Below, in pieces: positions 24,510 to 34,992 of a DNA stretch of 64,000 bases. The DNA lies in NCBI RefSeq assembly GCF_002901445.1, contig NZ_PPPD01000001.1, forward strand, positions 868,001-932,000, given 5' to 3'. Made by a program: the position numbers and the translations under genes. Positions within the stretch are counted from its first letter, which is position 1, and each line of letters starts with the position of its first letter. Source of the stretch: Deinococcus koreensis. Lineage in GTDB: Bacteria; Deinococcota; Deinococci; Deinococcales; Deinococcaceae. The notes below the pieces were generated by a model. The model had not been told where the DNA came from and made no database searches. It saw only the letters and a program-made list of their open reading frames with translations.

Positions 24510-24515
24510 AGGATA
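24510..24515 (-). promoter_or_regulatory. Leaderless -10 box TATCCT of hisA
   Basis: On the reverse strand TATCCT ends seven bases before the ATG at 24502, with no Shine-Dalgarno sequence between. Confidence 0.55.
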
Positions 24516-24605
24516 CGGGCCGGATCACGATGCCTGATCACAGTGCCGGATCAGACGGCAGGGGGCCGCCCGGCCCGGAGCGTTCCGGCTAAACTGCTCT
24601 CCAGC

Positions 24606-25763
24606 GTGCGGATCGGAATCGTTACAGCCACCTACCTGCCCTCGCGCAACGGCGTTGCGACGAGCACAGCGCTGTTCGCCCGCGGTCTGCGCGAGCGCGG
24701 CCACGACGTCCGCATCTTCGCCCCCCGCCACCCCCTGATGCCGGGGCACGAGGACGGCGTGTACCGCCTGAATTCCTCGTTCGCCGGCGCCCGCGCGCTG
24801 GGCGCCCCGGCCGACTATCCGGTCATGCTGGCGCCGGGGCCGCTCCTGACGGGGAGGCTGCCGCTGCGCGATCTGGACGTGCTGCACACCATGCACCCCT
24901 TCCTGGCCGGGCAACTGGCGCTCAAGTGGGGGCGCCTGGCCGGGGCGCCCGTGGTGTACACCGCGCATACCCAGTACGACCAGTACCTGCATTACGCGCC
25001 CATGCCCCCTTCCGTGGGCCGCGCCATCCTGCGCCCGCACATCTCCGCCTTCGCGCGGCGGGTGGACGCCGTGCTGGCGCCCGGTCAGGCGATGGTCGAC
25101 ATGCTGCGCGCCTACGGGTACGCGGGGGCAGTGCAGCTCTTCCCGAATCCGGTGGATCTGGCGGCCTTCCGTGCGGCGGGCGGCGACGCCTTCCGGGCCG
25201 AGTTCCACGTTCCAGCCGATGCCCCGCTGGTGATGTACCTGGGTCGCCTGGCCCCCGAGAAGAATCTGGACGTGATGATGCACGCCTTCAACGTGGCCCG
25301 CGCCAGCCGCCCCGAGCTGCGCCTGCTGGTGGTCGGCGACGGCCCCAGCCGCGCCCAGGCGCAGGCCCGGGCGCTGGAGGGCGTGACGTTTACTGGCCCC
25401 CTCCCCTACGCCCGTGTGCCCGAGGCCTTGAGCGCCGCCGACGTCTTCCTGACTGCCAGCACCTCCGAGGTGCTGCCCATGAGCATGATTGAGGCGCTGG
25501 CCGCCGGCACCCCCCTGGTCGCCGCCCGCAGCCCCGCCGCGCTCGATCTGATCCGCGAGGGCGTGAACGGCCTGATCCGCGACGCCACCCAGAGCGCCCT
25601 GGCCGACGGCCTGCTGGCCGCCCTGCACCGGGACGCGCTGGCCGGCCTGCAAGCCCGCGCCCGCGAGAGCGCCGCGCAGTACGACCTGGGCACCCTCGCC
25701 GGAAATCTGGAAGGGGTCTATCAGGCAGTCATGGGGCGGGGGCGCCGCCGCCCGGCCGGCTGA
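24606..25763 (+). CDS. Glycosyltransferase, GT4 family
   Basis: GT-B fold enzyme of 385 residues. N-terminal domain opens with [20 protein letters not shown], typical of GT4 enzymes that add hexoses to diacylglycerol or phosphatidylinositol; [15 protein letters not shown] and [20 protein letters not shown] fit too. C-terminal domain: [19 protein letters not shown] and the nucleotide-sugar site around [20 protein letters not shown]. The likely acceptor is a membrane lipid, but this is inference. Start is GTG at 24606 with TAAACT ten bases upstream. It faces away from hisA. Confidence 0.88.
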   Translation: MRIGIVTATYLPSRNGVATSTALFARGLRERGHDVRIFAPRHPLMPGHEDGVYRLNSSFAGARALGAPADYPVMLAPGPLLTGRLPLRDLDVLHTMHPFLAGQLALKWGRLAGAPVVYTAHTQYDQYLHYAPMPPSVGRAILRPHISAFARRVDAVLAPGQAMVDMLRAYGYAGAVQLFPNPVDLAAFRAAGGDAFRAEFHVPADAPLVMYLGRLAPEKNLDVMMHAFNVARASRPELRLLVVGDGPSRAQAQARALEGVTFTGPLPYARVPEALSAADVFLTASTSEVLPMSMIEALAAGTPLVAARSPAALDLIREGVNGLIRDATQSALADGLLAALHRDALAGLQARARESAAQYDLGTLAGNLEGVYQAVMGRGRRRPAG

Positions 25764-25832
25764 CGGCGAAGAAGACGGCTTGGGTTCCCCCGGGCGAACC
25801 CGCTCGGCGCCGTTGAGGGTCTGGGGCCCAGC

Positions 25833-27413
25833 TCAGCGGCGCAGTCGCCGCAGCACGCCCGAGACTTCCGGCACCCTCAGGGCCAGCGCCCCGGCCAGGT
25901 AGGCCGCGAGCCCCGCGCCGCCCGCCACGCTCAGGCCGATCACGCCGGGCACGATGAAGCCGGGCGCCGGCATCAGGCGCGAGACCAGCCAGGCCACCCC
26001 CCCCGCCAGCACCGAGAGGGGCACCACCCGCAGCAGGTGCGTGGCGACCTCGCGGCCCGGAAAGCCCAGGGCGCGGCGGTAGAGCACGATCAGCGCCCCC
26101 GACATCAGCAGGCCACTCAGGGCCGTGCTGACACCGAAGCCCAGGAAGCCCAGCGGCGGCACCAGCAGGCGGTACAGCCCGACCTCCAGCACGAAGCCCA
26201 GGGCGCTGACCACCACGGCCTCCCGCGTGCGTTCACGGGCATAGAAGGTACGCAGCAGCACCGTGACGAGCGCCCAGGGCACCAGGGCCAGCGCCCAGCC
26301 GGTCAGGATGCCCGCGCCGGCCTCAAACTTCGTAGTGACCCCGAGGCCGCGCTGCAGGTTGAAGAGACTCACGGCCCAGGGGGCGAGCACCACCAGCAGG
26401 GCGCTCATGGGCGCGGCCAGGAAGGTCGTGGTGCGGATGGCCTGGGCGGTCAGGGCGCGGAAGGCGGCCCAGTCGCGGTCGGCGGCGTGCTGCGAGAAGC
26501 GCGGGAACATCGCCAGCACCGGCGAGACCACGAACAGGCCGTTGACCGTGGTGAACAGCGCCTCGGCGTTGCCGTAGCCGGTGGTCGTGCCTGTGGGAAA
26601 CTGCGCGCCGTTGGTGAGCAGGCGGGTCACGTAGACGTTCAGGATCTGCCGCGCGCCGGCGGTCAGGGTGAACGGCGCCATCTGCACCAGCACGCGCCGC
26701 ACTGCCGGGTGGGGGGTCAGGGCGGGCGTGGGCAGCAGGCCGTATCTCCGCAGCGCCGGCAGCTGCACCAGTAGCTGCGCGACCCCGCCGATCAGCCAGC
26801 CGAAGGCCAGCCAGGTCGCGGTGTCGGGCAGCAGCAGCAGCGCCACAATGCTGGCAAGGTTGAAGGCGACCGGGGCGAAGGAGCTTTCCCGGAAGTGCTC
26901 GTCGGCGTTCAGCAGGCCCATCGCCACCGCCGACAGGCTGATGAGCGTCAGGAAGGGCATGACGAGCTGGGTCATATAGACCGCCACCGCCCGGTCAATA
27001 TTCGAGTCGGCGGCGGTCAGCAGTCCCACGATCCAGGGCGCCGCCAGGATGCCCAGCGCCATCAGGATCAGGTTGACCGCGATCAACACGCCTGAGAACG
27101 TCGCGGCCAGCTTGCGGCGTTCGGCCGCGTCCAGCGACTTGTAGACCGGGATGAACGAGTTGACCAGCGCGCCCTCGGCCAGCAGTTCGCGCAGCAGGTT
27201 GGGCACCTTGACCGCCACGTTGAAGGCGTCGGTGAGCGAAGTATCGAACAGGTTGATGATCTGCTGCCGGACGATGCCCGAGAGCCGCGAGCCCAGCGTG
27301 CCCGCCATGACGATCAGGGTGTTGACCCGCAGCGACCGCCGGGGCAGCGGCGAGGGCTGCGCGGGGCCCTGCGGCGGCGCGGCGGGATCGGGTTCGGCGG
27401 GCGGAACGGTCAC
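25833..27413 (-). CDS. murJ: MurJ, lipid II flippase
   Basis: Polytopic membrane protein of 526 residues, MOP superfamily, with about 14 helices. It moves lipid II to the outer face for peptidoglycan synthesis. Recognisable: RVNTLIVMAGTLGSRLSGIV, TDAFNVAVKVPNLLRELLAE, GALVNSFIPVYKSL, the classic MviN/MurJ signature. A proline-rich cytoplasmic tail of about 27 residues precedes the first helix. Start is GTG at 27413, with TACAGT seven bases upstream on the same strand. It converges with the glycosyltransferase gene. Confidence 0.95.
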   Translation of the reverse strand: MTVPPAEPDPAAPPQGPAQPSPLPRRSLRVNTLIVMAGTLGSRLSGIVRQQIINLFDTSLTDAFNVAVKVPNLLRELLAEGALVNSFIPVYKSLDAAERRKLAATFSGVLIAVNLILMALGILAAPWIVGLLTAADSNIDRAVAVYMTQLVMPFLTLISLSAVAMGLLNADEHFRESSFAPVAFNLASIVALLLLPDTATWLAFGWLIGGVAQLLVQLPALRRYGLLPTPALTPHPAVRRVLVQMAPFTLTAGARQILNVYVTRLLTNGAQFPTGTTTGYGNAEALFTTVNGLFVVSPVLAMFPRFSQHAADRDWAAFRALTAQAIRTTTFLAAPMSALLVVLAPWAVSLFNLQRGLGVTTKFEAGAGILTGWALALVPWALVTVLLRTFYARERTREAVVVSALGFVLEVGLYRLLVPPLGFLGFGVSTALSGLLMSGALIVLYRRALGFPGREVATHLLRVVPLSVLAGGVAWLVSRLMPAPGFIVPGVIGLSVAGGAGLAAYLAGALALRVPEVSGVLRRLRR

Positions 27414-27420
27414 GCGCCCA

Positions 27421-27426
27421 ACTGTA
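27421..27426 (-). promoter_or_regulatory. Leaderless -10 box TACAGT of murJ
   Basis: On the reverse strand TACAGT ends seven bases before the GTG at 27413. Confidence 0.45.
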
Positions 27427-27510
27427 CTGTGCCGGCTGCCGGGTGGTGGCTGGCGGTCGCCCTGGGGCCTGGCCCCGCGCGACCGCTGAGGCCGTCAGCG
27501 TATGAGACAC

Positions 27511-27535
27511 AAAAAACCCGCCTCCTGAGCGGGTT
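27511..27535 (-). terminator. Intrinsic terminator of tRNA-Thr
   Basis: Reading leftward, AACCCGC pairs with GCGGGTT and is followed directly by a six-T run (AAAAAA on the plus strand at 27511-27516). It is the only classic stem-plus-T-run terminator in the window besides that at 35383. Confidence 0.88.
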
Positions 27536-27546
27536 CCTGTCTTCTC

Positions 27547-27621
27547 TGGAGCCAGGGGTCGGACTTGAACCGACGACCTGCTGATTACGAATCAGCTGCT
27601 CTACCACTGAGCTACACTGGC
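27547..27621 (-). tRNA. tRNA-Thr (anticodon CGT)
   Basis: Full cloverleaf of 75 bases with encoded CCA. Acceptor GCCAGTG/CCCTGGC, D arm GCTC/GAGC, anticodon stem GCTGA/TCAGC with loop TTCGTAA, so the anticodon is CGT and reads ACG threonine codons. T arm GTCGG/CCGAC with loop TTCAAGT. Position 6-67 of the acceptor is a T-C mismatch; all other pairs are canonical. Discriminator base is T. Confidence 0.95.
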
Positions 27622-27705
27622 CGGCCTGTGCAGGCTTGAAAAGTATATGGACGCCCCGGGGGGGTGTCAAGCTCGCCACATGCGCCCGGAATGAGCATGA
27701 CGCCC

Positions 27706-27711
27706 TATCCT
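27706..27711 (+). promoter_or_regulatory. Leaderless -10 box TATCCT of bshB1
   Basis: TATCCT ends six bases before the ATG at 27718. Confidence 0.55.
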
Positions 27712-27717
27712 GGCCGC

Positions 27718-28437
27718 ATGAATGCTGCTTTCGAGACCGTGTATGGCGCCGCCGAACCGCTGGACTGGCTGTGTCTGGCCCCCCACCCGGACGACGCCGA
27801 GATCGGAGCGGGCGGCACGCTGATCCGGCTGGCCCAGGCGGGGCGCGCGGTGGGCATTCTGGAACTGTCGCGCGGTGAGAAGGGCACCCAGGGCACGCCG
27901 GACATCCGCACCCAGGAGTGCGTGCGCTCGGCGCAGCTCATGGGGTTGAGCTGGCGGGGGCAACTGGGACTCATCGACGGGGAGATCGTGGACACGCCCA
28001 AGTCGGCGCACCGGCTGGCCGCGGCGCTGCGGGTTCTGCGGCCCCGGGTGCTGGTGGTGCCTCACTTCCAGGATCGCCACCCGGATCATTTCGGGGCCTA
28101 CCATCTCAGCAAGCGCGCCGTGCATCTGGCACAGCTGCAGAAGGCCTACGTGGCCGGCGAGCCGCACCGGGTCTCGCGCGTGCTGCTCTACCAGGGCAAC
28201 GCGGACATCACGCCCACGCTGCTGGTCGATGTCGAGGGCGTGCAGGAGGTCTGGGCCGCCGCCATCCTGGCCCACGAGAGCCAGTTCGCCGGCGCGGCCA
28301 TCTCGGAGACGGTGACGCCGGAGATCGTGGAGCGCCGCCGCGCCCGCCAGAGCTACTGGGGCACCCTGGGGCGCGTGCGCTACGCCGAGGCCTTCGAGGT
28401 CGAGGACGCCCTGCTGGTCGACCCGGCCGCGCTGTAG
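27718..28437 (+). CDS. bshB1: Bacillithiol biosynthesis deacetylase BshB1 (LmbE family)
   Basis: Zinc-dependent N-deacetylase of 239 residues. It should remove acetate from GlcNAc-malate to give GlcN-malate, the second step of bacillithiol synthesis. LmbE motifs: LAPHPDDAEIGAGGTL (zinc ligands His and Asp), ELSRGEKGTQGT, and PHFQDRHPDHFGAYHLSKRA with the second zinc ligand. The RGExGT form is typical of BshB1. The other genes (bshA, bshC) are not seen here. The TATCCT box supports the start at MNAAFETV. Confidence 0.9.
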   Translation: MNAAFETVYGAAEPLDWLCLAPHPDDAEIGAGGTLIRLAQAGRAVGILELSRGEKGTQGTPDIRTQECVRSAQLMGLSWRGQLGLIDGEIVDTPKSAHRLAAALRVLRPRVLVVPHFQDRHPDHFGAYHLSKRAVHLAQLQKAYVAGEPHRVSRVLLYQGNADITPTLLVDVEGVQEVWAAAILAHESQFAGAAISETVTPEIVERRRARQSYWGTLGRVRYAEAFEVEDALLVDPAAL

Positions 28438-28456
28438 GCGTTCCAGCGGGAGAGAT

Positions 28457-29398
28457 TCAAGCGGGCACGGCCAGCAGGTCTTCGAGTTCGTCCGCGAGAT
28501 CGAGGCCGTAGCGGTACGCGGCCTGCCCGCCCACCAGGCCCCCGCCGTACTTATCGCGGTAGGTGCCGGTCGGCCGGTCATAGGTCATCGCCTCGGCGCT
28601 GGCGTTGGTCTGCGGCAGGATGGTGCCCAGGATGGGCGGGGCGCCCTCGCCGGTGCCTGCGAAGGCGCGCTCCAGATCGCCCGGCAGCCGCGCCAGCCCC
28701 TGCCGGTGCTGGGTGCTGCTGGACTGGTACTTGGTGATGACCACCCCCAGACAGCGGATCGTCAGCGCGCGGGCCCGGCGGATCTCGGCGATGCGCCCGG
28801 CGATCTGCCCGATGCCGTAGGTGCTGAGCCGGTCGGGGATGGTCGGGATCAGGTAGTGGTCGCTGACCTCCAGCCCGTTCTGGGTGATGAAGCCCAGGTT
28901 GGGCGGACAGTCGATGAGGACGTGATCGTACCCGGCGAACCGGGGCGCGACGAACTTCCGCACGACCTCCATCGGGTTGACCGCGTAGAAGGAGCGGCTG
29001 GCGATGTCCTGCATCCGGTCTTGCACGTCGATCAGGCGGATGGAGCTGGGCAGCACGTCCACCCGGCCGTAGCGGGCGCCCTCGGGCAGCTGCTCGATCA
29101 GGCTCGCCGGCACCCGGTTGAGGTTGCTGGCGCCCTTGATGACCGCCCGGTTCACGTCGAAGACCTGGGTGCCGTTCACCTGATCGAGAAAGAGCTGCGC
29201 GAGGGTCTGCCCCTCCTCGTCGGCCTGCGCCCAGCGCTCCTCGCCGATCAGGGCCAGGGTCGCGTTGGTCTGTGGATCGAGGTCGAGCACGAGCACCCGG
29301 CGCTGCTTCATGAAAGCCAGCGTGTCGGCGAGCTGGACGGCCGTGGTGGTCTTGGCCACGCCACCCTTGAGGTTGATGAAACTGAGAACGGAGGGCAT
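28457..29398 (-). CDS. Orphan ParA-family ATPase
   Basis: P-loop ATPase of 313 residues. The deviant Walker A is KGGVAKTT at residues 11-18, Walker A' is VLVLDLDPQTNATLA, and Walker B is HVLIDCPPNLGF. No ParB gene or parS-like repeat is next to it, so it may position another cargo than the chromosome. No N-terminal DNA-binding domain is present, unlike plasmid type Ia ParA; insertions around residues 60-120 make it longer than chromosomal ParA/Soj (~250). Start at 29398 follows TAGAAC by eight bases. Confidence 0.88.
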   Translation of the reverse strand: MPSVLSFINLKGGVAKTTTAVQLADTLAFMKQRRVLVLDLDPQTNATLALIGEERWAQADEEGQTLAQLFLDQVNGTQVFDVNRAVIKGASNLNRVPASLIEQLPEGARYGRVDVLPSSIRLIDVQDRMQDIASRSFYAVNPMEVVRKFVAPRFAGYDHVLIDCPPNLGFITQNGLEVSDHYLIPTIPDRLSTYGIGQIAGRIAEIRRARALTIRCLGVVITKYQSSSTQHRQGLARLPGDLERAFAGTGEGAPPILGTILPQTNASAEAMTYDRPTGTYRDKYGGGLVGGQAAYRYGLDLADELEDLLAVPA

Positions 29399-29487
29399 CG
29401 GGCCCCGTTCTAGCACCCGCACGCCTGCGCCCTGAACCCAGGTGCGCGGGGGGGCAGTCACCATTTCTTCAGGCAGCGGGGGCGGGC

Positions 29488-29943
29488 CTACAACTCCCGG
29501 AGTTTCGCCAGCACCACTTCCGGCCGCACGGTGTAGTCACCGGTCTTCGCCTCGACGTGCTGGAAGCGCACCACGCCAGACTTGTCGATCAGAAACACGG
29601 CCCGGCCGCTGATGCCCCGCTCGTCGATGGCGACCCCGTACTGGCGGGCGACCGCCAGGGTCATGTCGGCCAGCAGGGGCACCTCGATGCCGTATTCGGC
29701 GGCCCAGGCCTTGTGGGCGTGCACCGAGTCGCGGTTGATGCCCAGCACCGCCGCGCCGGCATCGGCGAAGTCGTCCTGGCGGCCGGAATACTCGGGCAGC
29801 TGCATGGAGCAGACCGGGCTGAAGTCCAGCGGGTAGAAGATCAGCACCACGTGCTGGTGGCCCCGGTACGAGCTGAGGGTGATGGTCTGCCCGGTCGAGG
29901 CCGGCAGGCTGAACTCGGGCGCGGTCTGTCCGACGAGACTCAT
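29488..29943 (-). CDS. Peroxiredoxin, AhpC/TSA (Bcp/PrxQ-like)
   Basis: Thiol peroxidase of 151 residues. Thioredoxin fold with TAPEFSLPASTGQTITLSSY, then the active-site region YPLDFSPVCSMQLPEY: the peroxidatic Cys is in SPVC, preceded by the usual P and D/T. There is no second cysteine five residues later, unlike classic PrxQ, so this acts as a 1-Cys enzyme or resolves with another thiol such as bacillithiol (inference). TACACT lies six bases before the ATG and sets the start. Confidence 0.88.
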   Translation of the reverse strand: MSLVGQTAPEFSLPASTGQTITLSSYRGHQHVVLIFYPLDFSPVCSMQLPEYSGRQDDFADAGAAVLGINRDSVHAHKAWAAEYGIEVPLLADMTLAVARQYGVAIDERGISGRAVFLIDKSGVVRFQHVEAKTGDYTVRPEVVLAKLREL

Positions 29944-29949
29944 GGGCCG

Positions 29950-29955
29950 AGTGTA
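29950..29955 (-). promoter_or_regulatory. Leaderless -10 box TACACT
   Basis: On the reverse strand TACACT ends six bases before the peroxiredoxin ATG at 29943. Confidence 0.5.
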
Positions 29956-30177
29956 GCGGCCGGGTCTGGCGGGAGACACTGGCCCGTCTGTGGCAGGGTT
30001 CATCAAACAGCACGGTGCGGGGTTCTCCCTGACGGGGCGATGAGCTCCCGCTCTGCGAGACCGCAAGAACTGTGCCCTTGAACCGCGTACCAGCTCACGG
30101 CCCCCCGGCTGGGCGGCGCGTAGGGTGAACCCATATCGTCCGCACCCTGTCTTCACGGACGTCCCAGGAGGAACCCC

Positions 30178-31284
<1,107 letters not shown>

Positions 31285-31370
31285 GCGCCGCGTATTCGAG
31301 CTACAGCCCTGGTGTCCGCCGGGGCTGTTGCTTTTGGCCTACCGACTCCCGACCCCTTACCCTGTTCCCC

Positions 31371-32531
31371 ATGCGTGCCCTGGAGGTCTTTCTGGTCTTC
31401 CTGCGCCTGGGCCTGAGCAGTTTCGGCGGGCCGGTGGCGCATCTGGGGTACTTCCGCACGGAGTTCGTGGCCCGGCACGGCTGGCTCAGCGAGGACGGCT
31501 ACGCCGACCTGGTGGCGCTGGCCCAGTTCCTGCCCGGCCCGGCCAGCAGCCAGACCGGCCTGGCGGTGGGGTTGTTGAGGGCCGGCTGGCCCGGCGCGCT
31601 GGCGGCCTGGCTGGGTTTCACGCTGCCCAGCGCGGCCCTGATGGTCGCCTTCGCCCTGGGGATCACGCGCATGGGCGAGGTGGGCGGCGCCGGCTGGCTG
31701 CTGGGCCTGAAGGTCGCGGCGGTCGCCGTGGTCGCGCAGGCGGTGGCGGGGATGTGGGGGCAACTGGTGACGGATCGCCTGCGGGCCGGGCTGGCGCTGG
31801 GCGTAGCGGCCGCGCTGGTGGTGTGGCCGGGGGCCGGCTGGCAGGTCGGAGCGCTGGTCGTGTGTGCGCTGGTGGGCTGGCGCTTCCTCCGCGGACAGGC
31901 GTCAGCCCAGGGACACCTTCCGGCCGTTCCGGTCTCCAGGCGCGTGGGGCTGGCGCTACTGACCGCCTGCGGAGCGCTGCTGCTCCTGCTGCCGCTGCTG
32001 GCGACGTACGGGCCGGGCTGGGCACTGCTGGACGCGACCTTCCGCGCGGGGGCGCTGGTGTTCGGGGGCGGGCATGTGGTTTTGCCCCTGCTGGAGGCCG
32101 GCTTCGTGCCGCGGTTTCTGGATCACGAGACCTTCGTGGCCGGCTACGGCGCGGCGAACGCGGTGCCGGGGCCGCTGTTCACCTTCGCCACCTACCTGGG
32201 CGCGGCGCAGGGAGCACTCTCCCCTGGTGCGGGCGCCCTGGTCGCCACCCTGGGCGTGTTCCTGCCCGGCGCGCTGCTGATGCTGGGGGCACTGCCCTTC
32301 TGGTCTGCCCTCTCGGCCCTGCCGGCGGCCGGCTCGGCGCTGGCGGGGCTGAACGCGGGGGTGGTGGGGCTGCTGCTCGCGGCGCTCTATGCCCCGGTGT
32401 TCACCGGAGGCGTGCGGGGGCCGCGCGAGTTCGCCCTGGCCCTGCTGGCCTACGCGGCCCTGAGTGCGCTGAAACTGCCTGCCTGGGCGGTGGTGCTAGG
32501 GTGCGCGGTCGCCGGGCAGCTCGCTCTCTAG
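31371..32531 (+). CDS. Chromate transporter family protein (ChrA-like)
   Basis: Membrane protein of 386 residues with two CHR repeats. First repeat: RLGLSSFGGPVAHLGYFRTE and ALAQFLPGPASSQTGLAVGL; second repeat: AGALVFGGGHVVLPLLEAGF and GAANAVPGPLFTFATYLGAA. This is the usual long-chain ChrA, which exports chromate by proton exchange; the true substrate in this organism is not known. TACCCT lies seven bases before the ATG. The last 36 bases overlap the tail of the convergent YkgJ-type gene. Confidence 0.9.
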   Translation: MRALEVFLVFLRLGLSSFGGPVAHLGYFRTEFVARHGWLSEDGYADLVALAQFLPGPASSQTGLAVGLLRAGWPGALAAWLGFTLPSAALMVAFALGITRMGEVGGAGWLLGLKVAAVAVVAQAVAGMWGQLVTDRLRAGLALGVAAALVVWPGAGWQVGALVVCALVGWRFLRGQASAQGHLPAVPVSRRVGLALLTACGALLLLLPLLATYGPGWALLDATFRAGALVFGGGHVVLPLLEAGFVPRFLDHETFVAGYGAANAVPGPLFTFATYLGAAQGALSPGAGALVATLGVFLPGALLMLGALPFWSALSALPAAGSALAGLNAGVVGLLLAALYAPVFTGGVRGPREFALALLAYAALSALKLPAWAVVLGCAVAGQLAL

Positions 32532-32816
32532 ACCGTAGATCGCCAGAAAGCGCTCCACGCGCCGCTCCAGCGTGGGCAGGGGCGCGACCTCGCCGCACAC
32601 CCAGTCCGGGCGGTAGTTGCGGCACACGCCGGGGCGCGACTCGTAGATGCGGCACAGGCAGCCGAAATCCAGATGCACACAGGGCACGCCCAGGGGCTTG
32701 TTGAGGGCCGCGATATCGGGCGCCGCGCAGCACGCCCCGCAGGCGGTACAGCTCCGCACCAGCGTGGAGCGCGGGGCGTACTCGGGCGGGGCCTGAAAGG
32801 GGTCGCTGTGGCTCAC
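32496..32816 (-). CDS. YkgJ-type cysteine-cluster protein
   Basis: Small protein of 106 residues with a metal-binding cysteine cluster: SCTACGACC near residue 21, then VPCVHLDFGCLCRIYESRPG and CRNYRPDWVC. These are the YkgJ/UPF0153 marks; a zinc or iron-sulfur ligand is expected and the function is unknown. Start is GTG at 32816, with TAGGCC five bases upstream. It follows hisC by eight bases on the same strand and overlaps chrA by 36 bases tail to tail. Confidence 0.82.
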   Translation of the reverse strand: MSHSDPFQAPPEYAPRSTLVRSCTACGACCAAPDIAALNKPLGVPCVHLDFGCLCRIYESRPGVCRNYRPDWVCGEVAPLPTLERRVERFLAIYGLESELPGDRAP

Positions 32817-32824
32817 CGACCGGC

Positions 32825-33913
32825 CTAGCGCAGCTCGGCCACGGCCCGCAGGAAGGCGTCGTTCTCGGCGGGCGTGCCGATGGCCACGCGCAGGCAGCCG
32901 GAGAGCAGGTGCAGCCTGTCCTGGCGGCGCACCACGATGCCGCGCGACAGGAAGTGCCGGTAGGCGCCGTCGGCGTCGGGCGTGCGGAGCAGGAAGAAGT
33001 TGGCCTGACTGGGCAGGGCCTGGCAGGTCGGGTGATCCCGCAGTGCCCCCAGTACCCGCCCGCGCTCGGTGATGGCCTCCTGCACCCGCGCCTGCACGTA
33101 GCCCGGCTGTTCCAGGGCGACTTCCAGCGCGGCCTGGGTGAGCGCATTCACGTTGAAGGCCGAGACCAGTTTCTGGATGTTGGCGGCCAGCCCCGCAGAC
33201 GTGAGCGCGTAGCCGGCGCGCACGCCCGCCAGGCTCCAGGCCTTGGAGAACGTCCGCAGGCTCAGCACGTTGGGGCATTCGCGCACCAGCGGCCGGAAGT
33301 CCGAGGCGCTGTACTGGTGGTAGGCCTCGTCGAGCACGACCACCCACTCCGGGGCCGCCCCCACCAGCGCCCGCACGTCCCGCTCGGCGTCCAGGTGCCC
33401 GGTGGGCGCGTGCGGCTGGGTGATGTACAGCACGCCGGGGGGGCGCGAGCGCAGTTCGGCGGTGAGGGCCGCCACCGGCAGCGAGAAGTCGCCCTGCAGG
33501 GGCACCTGCACCAGATTCGCCCCCAGCAGCTGCGCTTCCAGGGTGTACACGCTGAAGGTGGGGTTCACGGTCAGCACGGTCTGGCCGATGCCCGCCAGTT
33601 CGGTGAGCAGCTTGATCAGCACGTTGCTGCCGGGGGTCACGACCACGCCGCGCTCGTCCCAGCCCTCATAGGCGGCGATGCGGCGGCGCAGCTCGTCGGC
33701 GTGCAGGTCGGGGTAGCGGTTCCAGGGGCGCAAGAGCAGCCGCTCGGCGGCCAGGGCCTTGAGCTCGGCCGGGAAGTCGTAGGGATTCTCGTTCTGGTCG
33801 AGCTTGATGGCGGCGTCGATGGGCGTGAAGGGATAGGCAGGCACCGCGCGAACCGCCGGGCGGATGCCGTCCGGGCTCTCCTGAAGGGTGGGCACAGAGG
33901 GGGCGTGGCTCAT
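32825..33913 (-). CDS. hisC: Histidinol-phosphate aminotransferase
   Basis: PLP enzyme of 362 residues, fold type I, acting at step seven of histidine synthesis. Marks: [12 protein letters not shown] at the substrate site, [36 protein letters not shown], and the PLP-lysine region [27 protein letters not shown] replaces the usual N/SPNNPT, a slight divergence in the PLP loop. TAAAAC lies seven bases before the ATG at 33913. Aminotransferases of this group can act on other amino acids, so the specificity is likely but not certain. Confidence 0.9.
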   Translation of the reverse strand: MSHAPSVPTLQESPDGIRPAVRAVPAYPFTPIDAAIKLDQNENPYDFPAELKALAAERLLLRPWNRYPDLHADELRRRIAAYEGWDERGVVVTPGSNVLIKLLTELAGIGQTVLTVNPTFSVYTLEAQLLGANLVQVPLQGDFSLPVAALTAELRSRPPGVLYITQPHAPTGHLDAERDVRALVGAAPEWVVVLDEAYHQYSASDFRPLVRECPNVLSLRTFSKAWSLAGVRAGYALTSAGLAANIQKLVSAFNVNALTQAALEVALEQPGYVQARVQEAITERGRVLGALRDHPTCQALPSQANFFLLRTPDADGAYRHFLSRGIVVRRQDRLHLLSGCLRVAIGTPAENDAFLRAVAELR

Positions 33914-34028
33914 GGGCCCAGTTTTACCACCCGTTCCCGCACGGCACAGGGCGCCGGCCCACCCACTCCGAACGGGCGTTTGGTCGCGTGCTACCCTCCG
34001 CGTAGACGCCCCCGGCGTTCCCGCGACC

Positions 34029-34628
34029 ATGACCGAGCGCCCCCCCGACCCCAGCAAACCCCGCCGCGAGCAGATCCTCGATTCGGCCAGCCGCCTGTTT
34101 TCCGAGCGCGGCTACCACGCGACCTCCATGCGTGATCTGGCCGGCGAGTTGGGGATGCAGGGCGGCAGCCTGTACGCGCACATCAGCGGCAAGGAAGAGC
34201 TGCTGATCGAGATCGTCAACCAGGCCTCGCGGCAGTTCGACGGGGCCCTGTTCAGCCTGCGGGACACCCCGCTGCCCGCCGATCAGAAACTGCGCGAGGC
34301 CATGCGCCGCCATATCCAGGTCGTGGCCGACAACATGGAGAGCGCGACCGTGTTCTTCCACGAATGGAAGCACCTCTCGCCCGGCGCCTACGCCCGCGTG
34401 ACCGGCTGGCGCGACTCCATCGACGCCTTCTACCGCGAGCTGATGGTGCAGGGGATGAAGGAGGGCGTGTTCCGGGCCGACCTCGACCCCAAGATGAGCG
34501 CGTATCTGGTGCTCTCGGCCGTGAACTGGGCCTACACCTGGTATCGCCCCGGCGGCGCCCTGAGTTCCCGCGACGTGGCCGACAGCTTCGCCGACATGCT
34601 GCTCAGCGGCCTGAGGAATCCGATATGA
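34029..34628 (+). CDS. TetR-family transcriptional regulator
   Basis: Regulator of 199 residues. Complete TetR helix-turn-helix at about 14-60: [40 protein letters not shown]. The C-terminal domain ([37 protein letters not shown]) resembles the KstR2/PaaR-like C-terminal type linked to lipid or CoA-ester metabolism. It faces hisC across 115 bases and is followed at 10 bases by a small conserved gene, with which it probably forms an operon. Confidence 0.88.
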   Translation: MTERPPDPSKPRREQILDSASRLFSERGYHATSMRDLAGELGMQGGSLYAHISGKEELLIEIVNQASRQFDGALFSLRDTPLPADQKLREAMRRHIQVVADNMESATVFFHEWKHLSPGAYARVTGWRDSIDAFYRELMVQGMKEGVFRADLDPKMSAYLVLSAVNWAYTWYRPGGALSSRDVADSFADMLLSGLRNPI

Positions 34629-34638
34629 AGGTGCTGCT

Positions 34639-34992
34639 ATGAGTAACCCCACCGTCACCGTCCGGATTCGCGAGGCCCTGCAGTACGCGCAGGGCCGCGC
34701 CGCCCGCCTGGAGCGCACCCAGCAACTGGAGATCGGCGCCGATCTGTTCATCCGCATCGCGCCCGGTGGGCGGCGCTTCCTGCTGTTCAGCCTGGAGGGC
34801 GAGCCCGAGAGGAGCGCCGCCGTGGCCATCGCCGCCGCGCTGGGTTTGAAGAATCCCCAGTACGGCTGGCATCAGGGCGAGACCCTGCGCTCGCTGACCG
34901 TAATTGAGGAGGGCGCCGAGGTGCCCGTGCCAGAGCGCAGGGCCGAGGCGGGCGACGACGAATCGGCGGATTCGGCCCGGGTCGAGCGCTGA
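34639..34992 (+). CDS. Small conserved hypothetical protein
   Basis: Protein of 117 residues with no family I recognise. It is soluble, has a mixed helix/strand pattern (REALQYAQGRAARLERTQQL, GADLFIRIAPGGRRFLLFSL) and a very acidic disordered tail (EAGDDESADSARVER). GAAGGTG lies seven bases before the ATG. It begins 10 bases after the TetR stop, so co-expression is likely; codon use matches that of its neighbours. Confidence 0.7.
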   Translation: MSNPTVTVRIREALQYAQGRAARLERTQQLEIGADLFIRIAPGGRRFLLFSLEGEPERSAAVAIAAALGLKNPQYGWHQGETLRSLTVIEEGAEVPVPERRAEAGDDESADSARVER

